Below, piece by piece: positions 1-8,990 of a stretch of DNA of 64,000 nucleotides. Numbering within the stretch: the stretch's first letter is position 1; each line of letters opens with the position of its first letter. Below the pieces are notes generated by a model that saw only the letters and a list, made by a program, of their open reading frames with translations, searched no databases and was not told where the DNA came from. Origin of the DNA: Alitta virens (lineage: Eukaryota; Annelida; Polychaeta; Phyllodocida; Nereididae). The DNA is taken from NCBI GenBank assembly GCA_932294295.1, contig OW028579.1, positions 5,726,370 to 5,790,369 of the forward strand, read 5' to 3'. Both the position numbers and the translations under genes were made by a program.

Positions 1-283
1 AATAACTGCAACAATAATATTAATATATATATAATTTTATTACCATTGTATTATCTCAATCGTTACATTTTTTTTTTTTTTTTTTTTTTTGACTAAAATT
101 TACAAACATCATATAAGAATAAAATAATGATAATAATAACAATAATAATAATAATAATAATAACATTAAAAGTATTAAGCTAGTCATATATCTATATGTC
201 TATATGACTATATGTCTATATTTCTATATTTCTATATATCTATATATCTATTTACAGTAAATAATAATAATAATACAAATGTA
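1..283. repeat. AT-rich microsatellite flank of the Polinton
   Basis: Contains a poly-T run, TAA/ATA trinucleotide arrays and a TATATGTC/TCTATAT-type array. No gene is visible. It may hold the 3' untranslated region of the protease transcript and part of the element terminus. Nothing similar enough to call an inverted repeat was seen near 16.7 kb beyond shared TAA microsatellite. Confidence 0.6.
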
Positions 284-787
284 TTATACTGTGTCTCTGT
301 ATAGAGCCAGACAGTGTTCTTTCACATCCCGTATGTCTTTAAGTATATTTATAACACTCTCGGGCTTAAAATTCCTACACCTATAATACAAGTAAGCTAG
401 AGTGTAAAAACCACAATTAGCATCGGAAATGTGTACTCTACTGGTTGAACATGACGCGAATTGCCTCATAAACATGTTGATTTCTTCATTATAGCACTTC
501 GCGCCCTGAGCATCGAAAACTTCAAGTCTTTGTCTCACATCACTGACATCAACATCAACAGCATTAGCATCCTCATCACGTCTACCACAGCTATGAATCC
601 TCAGGAAAATCCAATGCCCGATGTCTCCACGTAAGTACGAGTTTTCATTACAATTCACGATGTAGCATCCTTTCGTGTGCCTATTGACTGAAATGTATTT
701 CAGAGCATTGCACGGTATGACAGCCATCACGCGTGACGATACCGTGACGTCATTCCACAGTATTTTATATATTTGATCAGTGTTCAT
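284..787 (-). CDS. Adenain-type maturation cysteine protease (Polinton PRO)
   Basis: This 167-aa protein has the layout of adenovirus-type and Ulp1-like cysteine proteases: His58 in GHW, Asp92 in VFDAQG and Cys125 in ANCGFYTL. In Polintons this enzyme is thought to process capsid proteins during virion maturation. The oxyanion-hole Gln normally found shortly before the catalytic Cys is not visible in the SRVHISDANC segment. The start codon overlaps the capsid-gene stop as ATGA, a 4-base overlap, which supports this start. It is the last gene of the leftward block. The family call rests on the catalytic triad, length and context. Confidence 0.85.
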   Translation of the reverse strand: MNTDQIYKILWNDVTVSSRVMAVIPCNALKYISVNRHTKGCYIVNCNENSYLRGDIGHWIFLRIHSCGRRDEDANAVDVDVSDVRQRLEVFDAQGAKCYNEEINMFMRQFASCSTSRVHISDANCGFYTLAYLYYRCRNFKPESVINILKDIRDVKEHCLALYRDTV

Positions 788-2178
788 GTCAGGTAGATGT
801 TGCGAGCGTAGTCAATCTGGAATAAGCCCGGGTATGTCACTTTTGTTATCATGACAGCTGATTCTGGTAAGGGCGACTTAAATCTGAGTTCTATTCTCAC
901 ACAGCCATCTCGTGTGACAGGGTAGAAGTCACGGTAGTTCTGAGGTGCCAAGTCTATGACAAACAGACTGTAGCCTCCTTTGTATTCCTCTCTGGTGATC
1001 CGGGCTTCGCCGCTGAAGTTGGCCTTTCCCCTGTAAAGTTCCGAATAGCAGTGTATGTACTTGCCTTCGTCGAAGTCTATACTTAGAGGACCCGATGGCG
1101 TTGGCATGCCCGACAGACTCACATTGACGTAAGTGACGTCATAGTGCCTGAAATTGTATGGATTTTTCCCCAGGCTGCCACTCATAGATTCACCTGACAC
1201 AAAGCCCATCACTATCTTGCTAGGTATTCGTCCATTGTACGCATCCTCGATGTAATATGAGGAGGTGTCCTTGGCCAAATTAAATTTCCTTAATTCTTCT
1301 CTGGTGTAGAAATATTTTGCCTGAGAGATCTCCTCTTCCATGACTTTTTGATGCCCCAGTAGTACTAGATTTGAAGGTGTAACATGCTTTAGAATAAGCG
1401 TAATGTCCTTAATCTCAAGCTTGTAGTCTCTCCTAACCAGGCTCGATGACAGCAGCCTGAAGCTGTTCGAAGTCGGTGTAAGAGTCATGTCCATGGCCAC
1501 TCCATTTAAAAGCAACTTGTTGACTTTAAAGACATCGACGTCTACTTTGCACAATAGCTCCACCGTTTTGCTGCCACTCATGAGAGCTGCCCTTTTTCGA
1601 AATCCCAGATTGCCGCCATACATCAGACTCACATCGTCCATACATCGTGCTGTGTCCTTCTCGAACAAGGAGCATTCTAGCTCTGAGTCATTGAGATCGC
1701 CCTCTCCCAGCAGTGTGTTTATTAATGCCTTGTAGCTGTAGCCAGTCTGTCCACCCGTGACCACCCTGTCGTTAAGTCGCACCTCTACCTGGTCCCAGAG
1801 AGCGTGTGCCAGGTTATTGACCACACCCACACTCCAAGACCCTTCAGTCTCAGTCTCTGCTTCCTCGGCAGCTGCAGCTGCATCTACAGGTGTTGATGTT
1901 TTTTTCTTTTTGCTGGTCCTTTCGGGGAGGGGGGATCCATCTTCTGTGACTATTCTCACCCTTGTTTTTATGTAAACACTAGACAGGTCTATGTAGGCTG
2001 TTCCTGCACCGGGGACATGGAATTTCACATCGCCCTCGGACGAAAATTGATTGATGGGCTTATGCGTTAAATATTTAATGTCCGTCACTCCTAGGTTGCT
2101 GAGAGGTAAACTGAACAGATTAAGAGTGTCATCGTATGCCAGGTCTATTGATTCCAGTACTTTTTCACCGGCCGCCAT
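784..2178 (-). CDS. Major capsid protein, double jelly-roll (Polinton MCP)
   Basis: About 464 aa when started at the Met of MAAGEKVLES (2178). This start lies one base after the stop of the upstream ORF and has a good context. The ORF stays open to 2235, but that extension overlaps the neighbour. The sequence matches the widespread invertebrate family annotated as F54H12.2-like, which is the Polinton hexon-like double jelly-roll capsid protein. A Lys/Ala/Glu-rich insertion lies at about residues 85-110, probably a surface loop. It is predicted to form the icosahedral shell with the penton at 2569-3030. No break is seen. Confidence 0.9.
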   Translation of the reverse strand: MAAGEKVLESIDLAYDDTLNLFSLPLSNLGVTDIKYLTHKPINQFSSEGDVKFHVPGAGTAYIDLSSVYIKTRVRIVTEDGSPLPERTSKKKKTSTPVDAAAAAEEAETETEGSWSVGVVNNLAHALWDQVEVRLNDRVVTGGQTGYSYKALINTLLGEGDLNDSELECSLFEKDTARCMDDVSLMYGGNLGFRKRAALMSGSKTVELLCKVDVDVFKVNKLLLNGVAMDMTLTPTSNSFRLLSSSLVRRDYKLEIKDITLILKHVTPSNLVLLGHQKVMEEEISQAKYFYTREELRKFNLAKDTSSYYIEDAYNGRIPSKIVMGFVSGESMSGSLGKNPYNFRHYDVTYVNVSLSGMPTPSGPLSIDFDEGKYIHCYSELYRGKANFSGEARITREEYKGGYSLFVIDLAPQNYRDFYPVTRDGCVRIELRFKSPLPESAVMITKVTYPGLFQIDYARNIYLT

Positions 2179-2179
2179 G

Positions 2180-2611
2180 TTAACCGAAAATGTCCTTGAT
2201 CCTAGTGATTTTTGCCTTCTTATTCTTTGGAGCACCGCTAGTCACTCTGCTCTGAGGAGTGTGAGGAGGTTGCTTTCTCTTCCTGGATCGCTGTGTCCCT
2301 GATGTAGCTGAGCTGCCGACTGAGCCAGCTGAGCCAGCTCCTACCCTTTTATCGCTTTCCATGCGTAAATCAGCCTCGGCCATTTCGTTAGACTGACCTA
2401 CCGGAGACACAATGGTAAGGGGTAAACTGACATTGGCTTTCTCTCCATGGGCGTCGCTGCTGCTACGAGGCTTTTTGATCACTACAGGCCTCGGCTGCGA
2501 CGACAGTATGCTCGTGTGGCCAGCAGTTTTTTTAAAATGCTCTATCCAGGGTGCTGCATCCATTGCTGCTAGGGATTTGTATCTCGCCTCCATATTAGTT
2601 CCAGAGTGCAC
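2180..2611 (-). CDS. Small basic Polinton protein, putative virion core or minor capsid component
   Basis: A 143-aa ORF, or 137 aa from the second Met in MEARYKS at 2593. The N-terminus is compact and may be helical (SLAAMDAAPWIEHF). The middle is Ser/Gly-rich, and the C-terminal third is very basic (SRKRKQ, KNKKAKITRIKDIFG). It sits between penton and capsid genes, overlaps the penton ORF and ends one base before the capsid start. Position and charge resemble the small core or pX-like proteins of Polintons and adintoviruses. I see no recognised domain, so the role is inferred from context. Confidence 0.7.
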   Translation of the reverse strand: MHSGTNMEARYKSLAAMDAAPWIEHFKKTAGHTSILSSQPRPVVIKKPRSSSDAHGEKANVSLPLTIVSPVGQSNEMAEADLRMESDKRVGAGSAGSVGSSATSGTQRSRKRKQPPHTPQSRVTSGAPKNKKAKITRIKDIFG

Positions 2612-3030
2612 TTGGTGGAATGTCTAGTTTCTTCGGCGAGCTCTGGTAGCAGGTTCCAGCTCGAGTCTCTCAGTTCAATGGAAATATGTCTCACGTCCTT
2701 CACTCTCAGGGGCGTGTAGAGTACTGAAGTGAAACGTGTGTAGTTGTGCCGTCTTATTTCTCCCAGAGCTATGGACCTGAGCACCGGCCTGTATGTGACA
2801 CCCATCGCAACTCCCTCTACATGAGGGCATGTTACATAGACGACATCCCATTTGTTGGCACCTGCACCCACTGGCGGCATGGCTATCTCGATCAGCCCCA
2901 TGTACCACCGCCCCCTCGGTTCAGCACTTGAGGGTCTCGTAAATGACTCTGGCAGCTGTACAGTAAACTTCCCCGCTGTGTTACTAGGGTTTATTTCTGG
3001 TGTCAAGTCACTAGCCAGATAAATATACAT
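2569..3030 (-). CDS. Penton / minor capsid protein, single jelly-roll
   Basis: A 153-aa protein beginning MYIYLASDLTPEINPSNTAG, the typical opening of the Polinton minor capsid family (short beta-strand, Asn-Pro, then a strand ending in QLPE). The length fits a single jelly-roll penton, which occupies the capsid vertices. It lies beside the capsid gene, as in most Polintons. The 3' end overlaps the next ORF by 25-43 bases. No truncation is seen. Confidence 0.85.
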   Translation of the reverse strand: MYIYLASDLTPEINPSNTAGKFTVQLPESFTRPSSAEPRGRWYMGLIEIAMPPVGAGANKWDVVYVTCPHVEGVAMGVTYRPVLRSIALGEIRRHNYTRFTSVLYTPLRVKDVRHISIELRDSSWNLLPELAEETRHSTKCTLELIWRRDTNP

Positions 3031-3100
3031 TTTGGTTCCTTTCTAGTTAAGATCCCCCTCCAAAGGCCTTTGCTTTGTTTTCATTTATTTATTTATTTTA
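3031..3100 (-). terminator. Probable polyadenylation signals after the integrase
   Basis: On the minus strand the integrase stop (3100-3098) is followed by overlapping AATAAA copies in an AATAAATAAATAAAT-type run at about 3098-3083. This is the only clear gap (67 bases) in the leftward ORF block. It could end an integrase-proximal transcript while leaving room for a start ahead of the penton. This is inference from sequence only. Confidence 0.4.
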
Positions 3101-3955
3101 TTTTTTATGTTTTCTCTGTCTCTTCGCCTTCAGTGTCTTGATGTTAGAGCTAAGTAGCCACTGGTTATATTTACTAGGCCATGATTGGTATTTAACCAGG
3201 CTTTCTTCAGCACCGTCACTCCTCATGCGTTTCTTGATCACTTTTTCTATCTTAAAGAAAGCGTCAGGGTCAAATTTCACAGGTGTCAGCTCGTTTGCGT
3301 AAAAAGGGCCATCAACATCGTCACCCTGGTAGTCTAGGAGGTAGTAAATGGCTACTCCGTCTGAGAATTTCCTAGCTCTGATGGTGAATACTTCGCCTGT
3401 AAACTGCTCGTCGTAGGAGCGAAAAAAATTCGCTTTGCGATGGTATGACGCTCTGACCCTCTGTCCTAGTGTGAATTTGTATGGATTTCTTCTCTTGTTC
3501 CTGGCTGTGGAAATGGCACTCTTGAAGGCACGAGCTAAGTCCTTCGTATTTTGCTGAGTGATGTATTGGTAGTCCCAAATTCCCTGTTCATTTTCCTCAT
3601 TGACACTGTCAGGACTCACTCCAATACTCGAATGAATAGTTCTGTTGTACGAGTCTACTATATCCTGGAGTTCATCCAGATAGCTGTAGCTGTTGGTGTA
3701 TTGGAAGTACTGGAACAGTCTCTTTTTAAGTCCTTTAATCGCCGCTTCGGCGTAGTTCGCTTTGGTTTCTGTATTAGTGAAGATGTGACTCACTCCCCTT
3801 GCTTTAAGTAAATCGCCGACACGAGAGTTTGTGAATTCTGTCCCCCTATCAGTGCGTATGAACTTTGGCATTCCTGTGGCTTCTGCGTCTGATGCAGGCA
3901 CTGACACTGTGGCTGCACCTGTACCTGCAGCTGTAGTAGCAGTAGCAGCGGCAGC

Positions 3956-4001
<46 letters not shown>

Positions 4002-4411
4002 TTAAATATTTCCTGGAAGGCTTGTTCCATGTGTTTGGCACTTTTGCTTTTGACCGCTCGGGCCCTGCAGTATCTGGAGAAGACATCTATAGTTACCATG
4101 ATGTAAGCGAACCCTTCATTAGCTCTCTTGAACCTTTCACCTGTCAGCACAAGTAGATCGCAGTCCCACAAGTGGTTCATACCAGGGGCTATGACTCGTC
4201 TATACTTTCGAGGCTTTTCTCGAGCTGACTTGTGCAAAGTGACAATGTCCTGCGACTGAGCCCAGTCTTCAATTCTACTCAGACTTATGTCATAGCGTCC
4301 TTCGCTCTTTATGACAGAGTGCAACTTTGATGCACTGGTGAAGCTACCAGGGGTCCTGTGATTGTAAAATCTACGTGATAAATAGGCGTCTATATCTCGG
4401 GGGAGCCCCAT
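3098..4411 (-). CDS. Retroviral-type integrase with C-terminal chromodomain (Polinton INT)
   Basis: A 437-aa rve-family integrase. The catalytic acidic residues are Asp85 in LWDCDL, Asp188 in IRTDRGTEF and Glu222 in NYAEAAIK, with about 33 residues between the last two. The C-terminal part (about 380-422) reads as a chromodomain, with KVIKKRMRS and YQSWPSKYNQWLL, and ends in a basic tail. It inserts the element DNA. The chromodomain may guide target choice by histone binding. A long Thr run coded by a (AGT/ACT)n microsatellite sits at about 138-155, inside the core between Asp85 and Asp188. The start is 2 bases after the stop of the upstream ORF. Confidence 0.93.
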
Positions 4412-4413
4412 CC

Positions 4414-5400
4414 TTATTTAGCGCTGACCTTGGTCCACGATTTCCTGCTCCTCTTATTCGTTCCCCTGGCCACTCTTTTCACTCCGGTGTCTCCACCAAG
4501 TGCAGTGCCAGTGGTAGTGGTAGTGGCAGTGGCAGCAGTAGGCTCAGCCTCCTCAGACTCCAGGCTTAACCTCTTCCTCTTCCCCCTCTTCCCTCTCTTC
4601 ACCTCTATGTATTCTTCTTCTTGTTCTTCTTGTTCTTCTTCGTCTACTGGGTATTTGTTCTTCATATAATGTAATATTCTACGTAATTTAACGTTTGAAA
4701 TTAAATTCAGAGGCACACCGCGTCGCAACATGAGCCAGTACAGTTTGTGATGGCCAGCTGGTACTGCGAAAGCACTCGACTGAGTGTGCAGAACCAGATC
4801 GACGTAATAGCTTTCTCTCTTTGGCTCTCTTTGCCTCTCTCGCTCCGTTGACAGTAGATGCAGTACGCTCCTGGCCTTGTCACGCAGGGTTTCATTTCTC
4901 AACTGAGCGTCAATTTTGCGAGTAATGCTATCAGTAGCACTCGAACTCGCACTCTCAGTCACGGGGGCAGGACCAGTGACTGAAGGAGCCGAAGGAGCTG
5001 AGGGAGCTGAGGGAGCCGAGGGAGCCGAGGGAAGAGAGGATGCGGTCTCAGTGGCCATAGCCATCGATGCGGACTGACTCAGATCTCTAGCTCGATGTCG
5101 CTCTCTATCTTGTCGAGTGGGCCAGCCGCTGGTCATTGTATTTCCATGGCGAACCGGCGGCCCCCCTTCCTCGAGGTGGCCTCCTCCTGCACTAGAAGCC
5201 GGCACTGTCCGTACCTCCCCCGACATTCGAAAGGAGGGCGACTGGCCCGCACCGCTGCCCCTGGCAGCGGCTGCGGCCAGTCGCCCGGCGTCATCCTGAG
5301 GGATTTGTTTGTTACTCGCCATCATGATGTCGTATTTTTCCTGAGGAATCACGTAAACCTTCCTGTTAAATTTCATGGTAGCCATCATTGTCGACGTCAT
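4414..5400 (-). CDS. Conserved Polinton late protein of unknown role
   Basis: About 328 aa when started at MTSTMM (5400), or at in-frame Mets at 5388 or 5376 (MKFNRKVYVIPQEKYD). The frame is open to 5598, but that extension is poly-Lys/Arg from the GAG/GAA array that codes poly-Glu in the overlapping gene, so I reject it. The visible plan is an N-terminal VYVIPQEKYD motif, an Ala/Gly/Ser-rich and APS-repeat middle, a LRDKARSVLHLL helix near the centre and an acidic then basic tail. The N-terminal V-P-E/Q-E motif recalls a common Polinton-associated protein. No function is known to me. It may be structural given the neighbours. Confidence 0.65.
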   Translation of the reverse strand: MTSTMMATMKFNRKVYVIPQEKYDIMMASNKQIPQDDAGRLAAAAARGSGAGQSPSFRMSGEVRTVPASSAGGGHLEEGGPPVRHGNTMTSGWPTRQDRERHRARDLSQSASMAMATETASSLPSAPSAPSAPSAPSAPSVTGPAPVTESASSSATDSITRKIDAQLRNETLRDKARSVLHLLSTERERQREPKRESYYVDLVLHTQSSAFAVPAGHHKLYWLMLRRGVPLNLISNVKLRRILHYMKNKYPVDEEEQEEQEEEYIEVKRGKRGKRKRLSLESEEAEPTAATATTTTTGTALGGDTGVKRVARGTNKRSRKSWTKVSAK

Positions 5401-5980
5401 GTTCCTCCTCCTCCTCCTCCTCCTCCTCCTCCTCCTCCTCCTCCTCCTCCTCCTTCTCCTCCTCTTCTTCCTCTTCCTTCTCTTTCTTATCTTTCTTATC
5501 TTTCTTATCTTCCTCCACCTCTTTCTTGCCTTCTTCTTCTTCTTCTTCTTCTTCTTCTTCTTCTTCTTCTTCTTCTTCTTCTTCCTCCTCCTCATCAAGC
5601 AGACTTTTCAGGTGAGGAATGCAGTGTTCCAGGAACTCAGCAAGAGGTCTGTAGTGTGCCACGTAGAGCTCTTTCAGTGCCTTTCTAGAAGCAACAGTTG
5701 TCTTAGAGTTGTATGACTTTCTTGTGCTAGCTGACAAAGTTGAACCCGAGACTATTTTAGCCACTTTCCTCAGCAGCCCCTTGAATCTCGCCAACTCTAG
5801 ATGGGGAGTACTGGAGATGACCAGATTGCCCTCTAGTGTATTGATGATCACTTCTGTTATGCAGAGAAGTTGATCCCTGGAAGCCTCAGCCGGTAATGAA
5901 CGAGTAGAACGAGGAGCTAGTTTGTATGCTCGCGTCAGAAGCTCCAGAAAACCCATGCATCCTTTTACTCTACTCGACAT
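5366..5980 (-). CDS. Small Polinton protein with expanded poly-Glu tail
   Basis: A 204-aa ORF starting in a TAATG overlap with the ATPase stop. Residues 1 to about 125 form a compact, probably helical domain (ITEVIINTLEGNLVI, FKGLLRKVAKIVS) resembling a small protein often found beside Polinton ATPase and capsid genes. The last 80 residues are almost all Glu with a Lys-rich middle, coded by two GAG/GAA microsatellites. The stop lies inside the next gene. The function is unknown. The acidic tail may be recent microsatellite growth rather than a functional domain. Confidence 0.7.
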   Translation of the reverse strand: MSSRVKGCMGFLELLTRAYKLAPRSTRSLPAEASRDQLLCITEVIINTLEGNLVISSTPHLELARFKGLLRKVAKIVSGSTLSASTRKSYNSKTTVASRKALKELYVAHYRPLAEFLEHCIPHLKSLLDEEEEEEEEEEEEEEEEEEEEEGKKEVEEDKKDKKDKKEKEEEEEEEKEEEEEEEEEEEEEEEEEHDVDNDGYHEI

Positions 5981-6807
5981 TATTTCTTAGTGTACAGAAC
6001 TAGGGTCTCCCCTGGCAGAATGGAAGTGCTAAGTCGCACGTCCTCGTCACCTGAACTAGTCAAGTTGTTCACAACTAGGTAGCCTCGAGGTAGACGAGTT
6101 GCGTCTTCGTGTGCTTCGACTAGTCGCTTGGGAGTGCCGGGGAACATCTGTCGTGAGAGGAAGTGTATCTGCTGTAAGTCTCTGCATGTCTTCATCAATA
6201 TCAAGTAGCTCGTATTGAGACTAATTGTGCGAGAGTAGCGCGACTGGTGGTAGACATTCTGAGATATCATTATGACTGAGATACGGCCGTGATGAACTTC
6301 TCTCGTAAAAAGAGAGCACATTTCGCTAGATTTACATATCTCATCCATTAGATCGTCCAGAATCACTAGATTGTTGCCCTCATCACTTTTCAACTCTTCT
6401 ATCAGCTCCCTAGTGGGTAAGCCGTGATGAAGAGTAAGATTAGGTACTTGAGCTTCGAGATCATGGAACTTTTTCTGGTAAACGCCGTAAGCGTACAGTA
6501 TCTTCTCCGGTGGTATAGTGTACATCAGCTTCGAGTTCCTCACTATAGATAGGGCCAGAACCGTTTTTCCAACCATCGATGGACCAACGATTACTGTGGA
6601 GGAGGGTGATTCAAATTTAAAAAGAGATTCTTCTTCATTTCCTTTTTCATTTTTTTCTCGTTCTTCTTCATGACAATTGACACCTTCGTTGCCCTCGGTC
6701 TCAGCCTCAGCCTCAGCCTCAGCCTCTATCTCAGCCTCAAAGTCCTCTTCCTCCTCCTCCTCCTCCTCCTCCTCCTCCTCCTCCTCCTCACAATAGTGCC
6801 CATACAT
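5980..6807 (-). CDS. DNA-packaging ATPase, A32/FtsK-HerA type (Polinton ATP)
   Basis: About 275 aa from the Met in MYGHYCEEE (6807). The frame is open to 7032, but the upstream part is His/Thr/Lys low complexity coded by microsatellites and a poly-A run. Walker A is GPSMVGKT (Lys81), Walker B is LVILDDL (Asp151-Asp152) and a sensor-like SQN follows. In Polintons this ATPase is thought to pump DNA into the capsid. An acidic Glu-rich stretch precedes the fold. The stop overlaps the next start as TAATG. It is the most promoter-proximal gene of the leftward block. Confidence 0.88.
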   Translation of the reverse strand: MYGHYCEEEEEEEEEEEEEEEDFEAEIEAEAEAEAETEGNEGVNCHEEEREKNEKGNEEESLFKFESPSSTVIVGPSMVGKTVLALSIVRNSKLMYTIPPEKILYAYGVYQKKFHDLEAQVPNLTLHHGLPTRELIEELKSDEGNNLVILDDLMDEICKSSEMCSLFTREVHHGRISVIMISQNVYHQSRYSRTISLNTSYLILMKTCRDLQQIHFLSRQMFPGTPKRLVEAHEDATRLPRGYLVVNNLTSSGDEDVRLSTSILPGETLVLYTKK

Positions 6808-6832
6808 GTTTGTTTTTAATACTTTTTTGATA

Positions 6833-6867
<35 letters not shown>

Positions 6868-7104
6868 ATCTAAGAACACTTGCCTCCTGAGTGTGACAGT
6901 GCTAACAGTAGTAGTAGTAGTAGTAGTAGTAGTACACAGGGTCTGGTGCTGGCCGAGTGCCAGAGCGACAGAGTGACAGTGCTGGTGTGTGCGTGCGTGT
7001 GTGTCCGTGTGTTTTACGATTGTAACAGCCAATATAACTCGTTCTTCTTTTATATATATATATATATATAATTTTTTTTTCTTTACAGCCTCGCTTTACA
7101 GACT
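6808..7104. promoter_or_regulatory. Divergent intergenic region between ATPase and the spliced gene
   Basis: This 0.3-kb spacer separates the leftward block from the rightward spliced gene. It holds a long poly-T run (6837-6866), an (AGT)n array, GT-rich sequence and a (TA)n stretch at about 7051-7070. A pyrimidine tract ending TTTACAG just before 7090 looks like a splice acceptor, so the plus-strand gene may have an upstream non-coding exon. A bidirectional promoter here is plausible but not shown. Confidence 0.4.
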
Positions 7105-7823
7105 ATGAGGGAACTACGCAAGCTCCAGCTACTGGCCAATGGTCAAGGAGGAGCTACCTCAGCTCAGAGTGATCGGCATGAGGAGTCTATGGAAGTTGAA
7201 GGACGTGCTGACTCAACCAATCAGCCACCTACATGTATGCCTGAGGCTAAGGTTAAGGTCAATGTCAATGCCGAGGCCAAGGACAGTGTGGGCGTCAAGG
7301 ACATGGATAAGCAGCCTATGCGAGTCCCTGGTCCTGTGATGACTTCCACTCCTAAAAAGTCTGCCGCTGTAGAGGGGAGTGATGGAGGTGTTATTGGTGG
7401 TTGTGGGGGAGTCTTTCACAACCTAAATGAATCTAATAAAACAACACCACCTCCACCTCCTCCTCCTCCTGCCCAGCCTCTGGCTATGTCACCTCTCTGG
7501 CTTCGACCAATGCCACCATCACCCCCTCCTCCCCCACCACCGAGTCCTGCAACACCTCATACAACACCTCACCAGGCCACTCACACTACTCCTGTTACTC
7601 CTCCTCCTCCTCCTCCTCCTCCTCCTCCTACTCCTAAACAGCTCCAGGAAGAAGAGGAAGAAGAAGAAGAAGAGCGAGAAGAAATGGAGTGGAGAGACTC
7701 GGATGCTGCTATCCTTGCTGCGGAGGCATGTATGCTGAAGGTGTGTATATCTATCTATCTATCTATCTATCTATCTACCTATCTATCTATCTATCTATCT
7801 GTCTAGCTATCTGTCTAGCTATG

Positions 7824-7866
<43 letters not shown>

Positions 7867-8125
7867 AGTATTATTGCTATTATTATTATTATTATCATTA
7901 TTATTATTTCATTTTTTCAGAGATACAGCCAGCAGCTCACATACCATCGGAAACGCGTCATGAAGCTTGAAAGTTTCATGTCGTGTTTTGGTAAAACAAA
8001 ACCGAATGATGGAGAGCCACCAATCAAAAAAGCGAAATTCACCCTGGCATCGACTGACAAGAAGGAGGCAACTGATGTACTGACAGGGTAGGCCTGATTA
8101 TTTAGACTGTTTACACACGGCGTAT

Positions 8126-8171
<46 letters not shown>

Positions 8172-8990
8172 TGTGTGTGTGTGTGCTTTATTATTTAAGT
8201 AATTTTTTATTTTTAAAATTTTTTTTATTTTGTTTCCTTAACAGAAATACATTGAAAGCTGTGCCTACACCACGAGTGTTTAGGCGATCCAGGAGGGCAC
8301 TAAATTTCGACAACGTACCCACTGATAACCTCCCTCTGTCTCGAGGTTCCGGTGCTGGTGACAGTGCCAGTGCCGGTGTTAGTGCCTGTGTGACAGCTCG
8401 GGTGTACCCAGTTGTGAACGGGTGAGTTAACATAATTACTACTGCTCTCCATCTTTGGCATGTTATTACCATTATTATTATTATTTTTTATAATTTTTTA
8501 ATATACTGCGCTCACTCTTAATTTAATTTAGTTTAATTTAATTTAACTCATTTGATTAATTTATAGAGTTGTTGAAGATGGTGAGGTGGCGGGACCATCA
8601 GGAGCCTCAGCAGGGCCAGCCCTACAGCCACCCTGTATGTCAGACTCCTATCGGTACAGGTAAGCACAGCAATTTAATCAAAATGGAGTCAAAATCAGCA
8701 TGAAATTTGCTCTCAATAAATAGGTGGAAAAAAACTTTACATTTACTAATTAGTGTTTTGATTGTTATTCCAGTGACATCAGTGATGCAGATGATACCAG
8801 TGGCCTGAGCTTAGTTGCAATAGCACCCACTGAGGCTGCTGCTGCAGAGGTTGAGCCTGTAGTTTTGACTTGGGGTGAAGCTGAGGGGCAGGAGGAGGAG
8901 GAGGATGATGATGAAGATGAGTGCTCATGCTGCTCGGACAACCTTTCATGGTTGAAGGACCTCACCCTCCATGATTGGTCTGGCGAATAG
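7105..8990 (+). CDS. Five-exon gene for an acidic, Pro-rich Polinton protein of unknown function
   Basis: I join exons 7105-7740, 7921-8087, 8245-8421, 8567-8659 and 8774-8990. Every intron has GT...AG ends with a pyrimidine tract, phases match, and the 1290 bases give 429 aa plus stop. Exon 1 has a short Leu-rich start (MRELRKLQLL), poly-Pro runs and a Glu tract. Exon 2 has a basic stretch (YHRKRVMKL) and a PIKKAKF nuclear-signal-like motif. The last exon is Asp/Glu-rich with a CSCC motif and ends in WLKDLTLHDWSGE. AATAAA follows at 9097. I do not recognise the family. Basic then acidic segments would fit a nuclear regulator, but that is a guess. No LxCxE motif was seen. Confidence 0.75.
7741..7862. 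repeat. (ATCT)n and (TA)n microsatellites in intron 1
   Basis: Intron 1 of the spliced gene begins GTGTGTAT and is filled by ATCT tetranucleotide repeats (about 7746-7820) followed by (TA)n up to about 7862. These make the unspliced frame appear open past the true donor. Confidence 0.85.

Noticed and set aside
1487..2302. Plus-strand ORFs over the capsid gene
   Set aside because: Shadows of the conserved minus-strand capsid frame.
5404..5598. Poly-Lys/Arg N-terminal extension of the 4414 ORF
   Set aside because: It is the other frame of the GAG/GAA microsatellite that codes the poly-Glu tail of the overlapping 5366-5980 gene. The conserved part starts at 5400 or later.
6808..7032. N-terminal extension of the ATPase ORF
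   Set aside because: Only His/Thr/Lys low complexity from microsatellites and poly-A. The acidic start at 6807 is more plausible.
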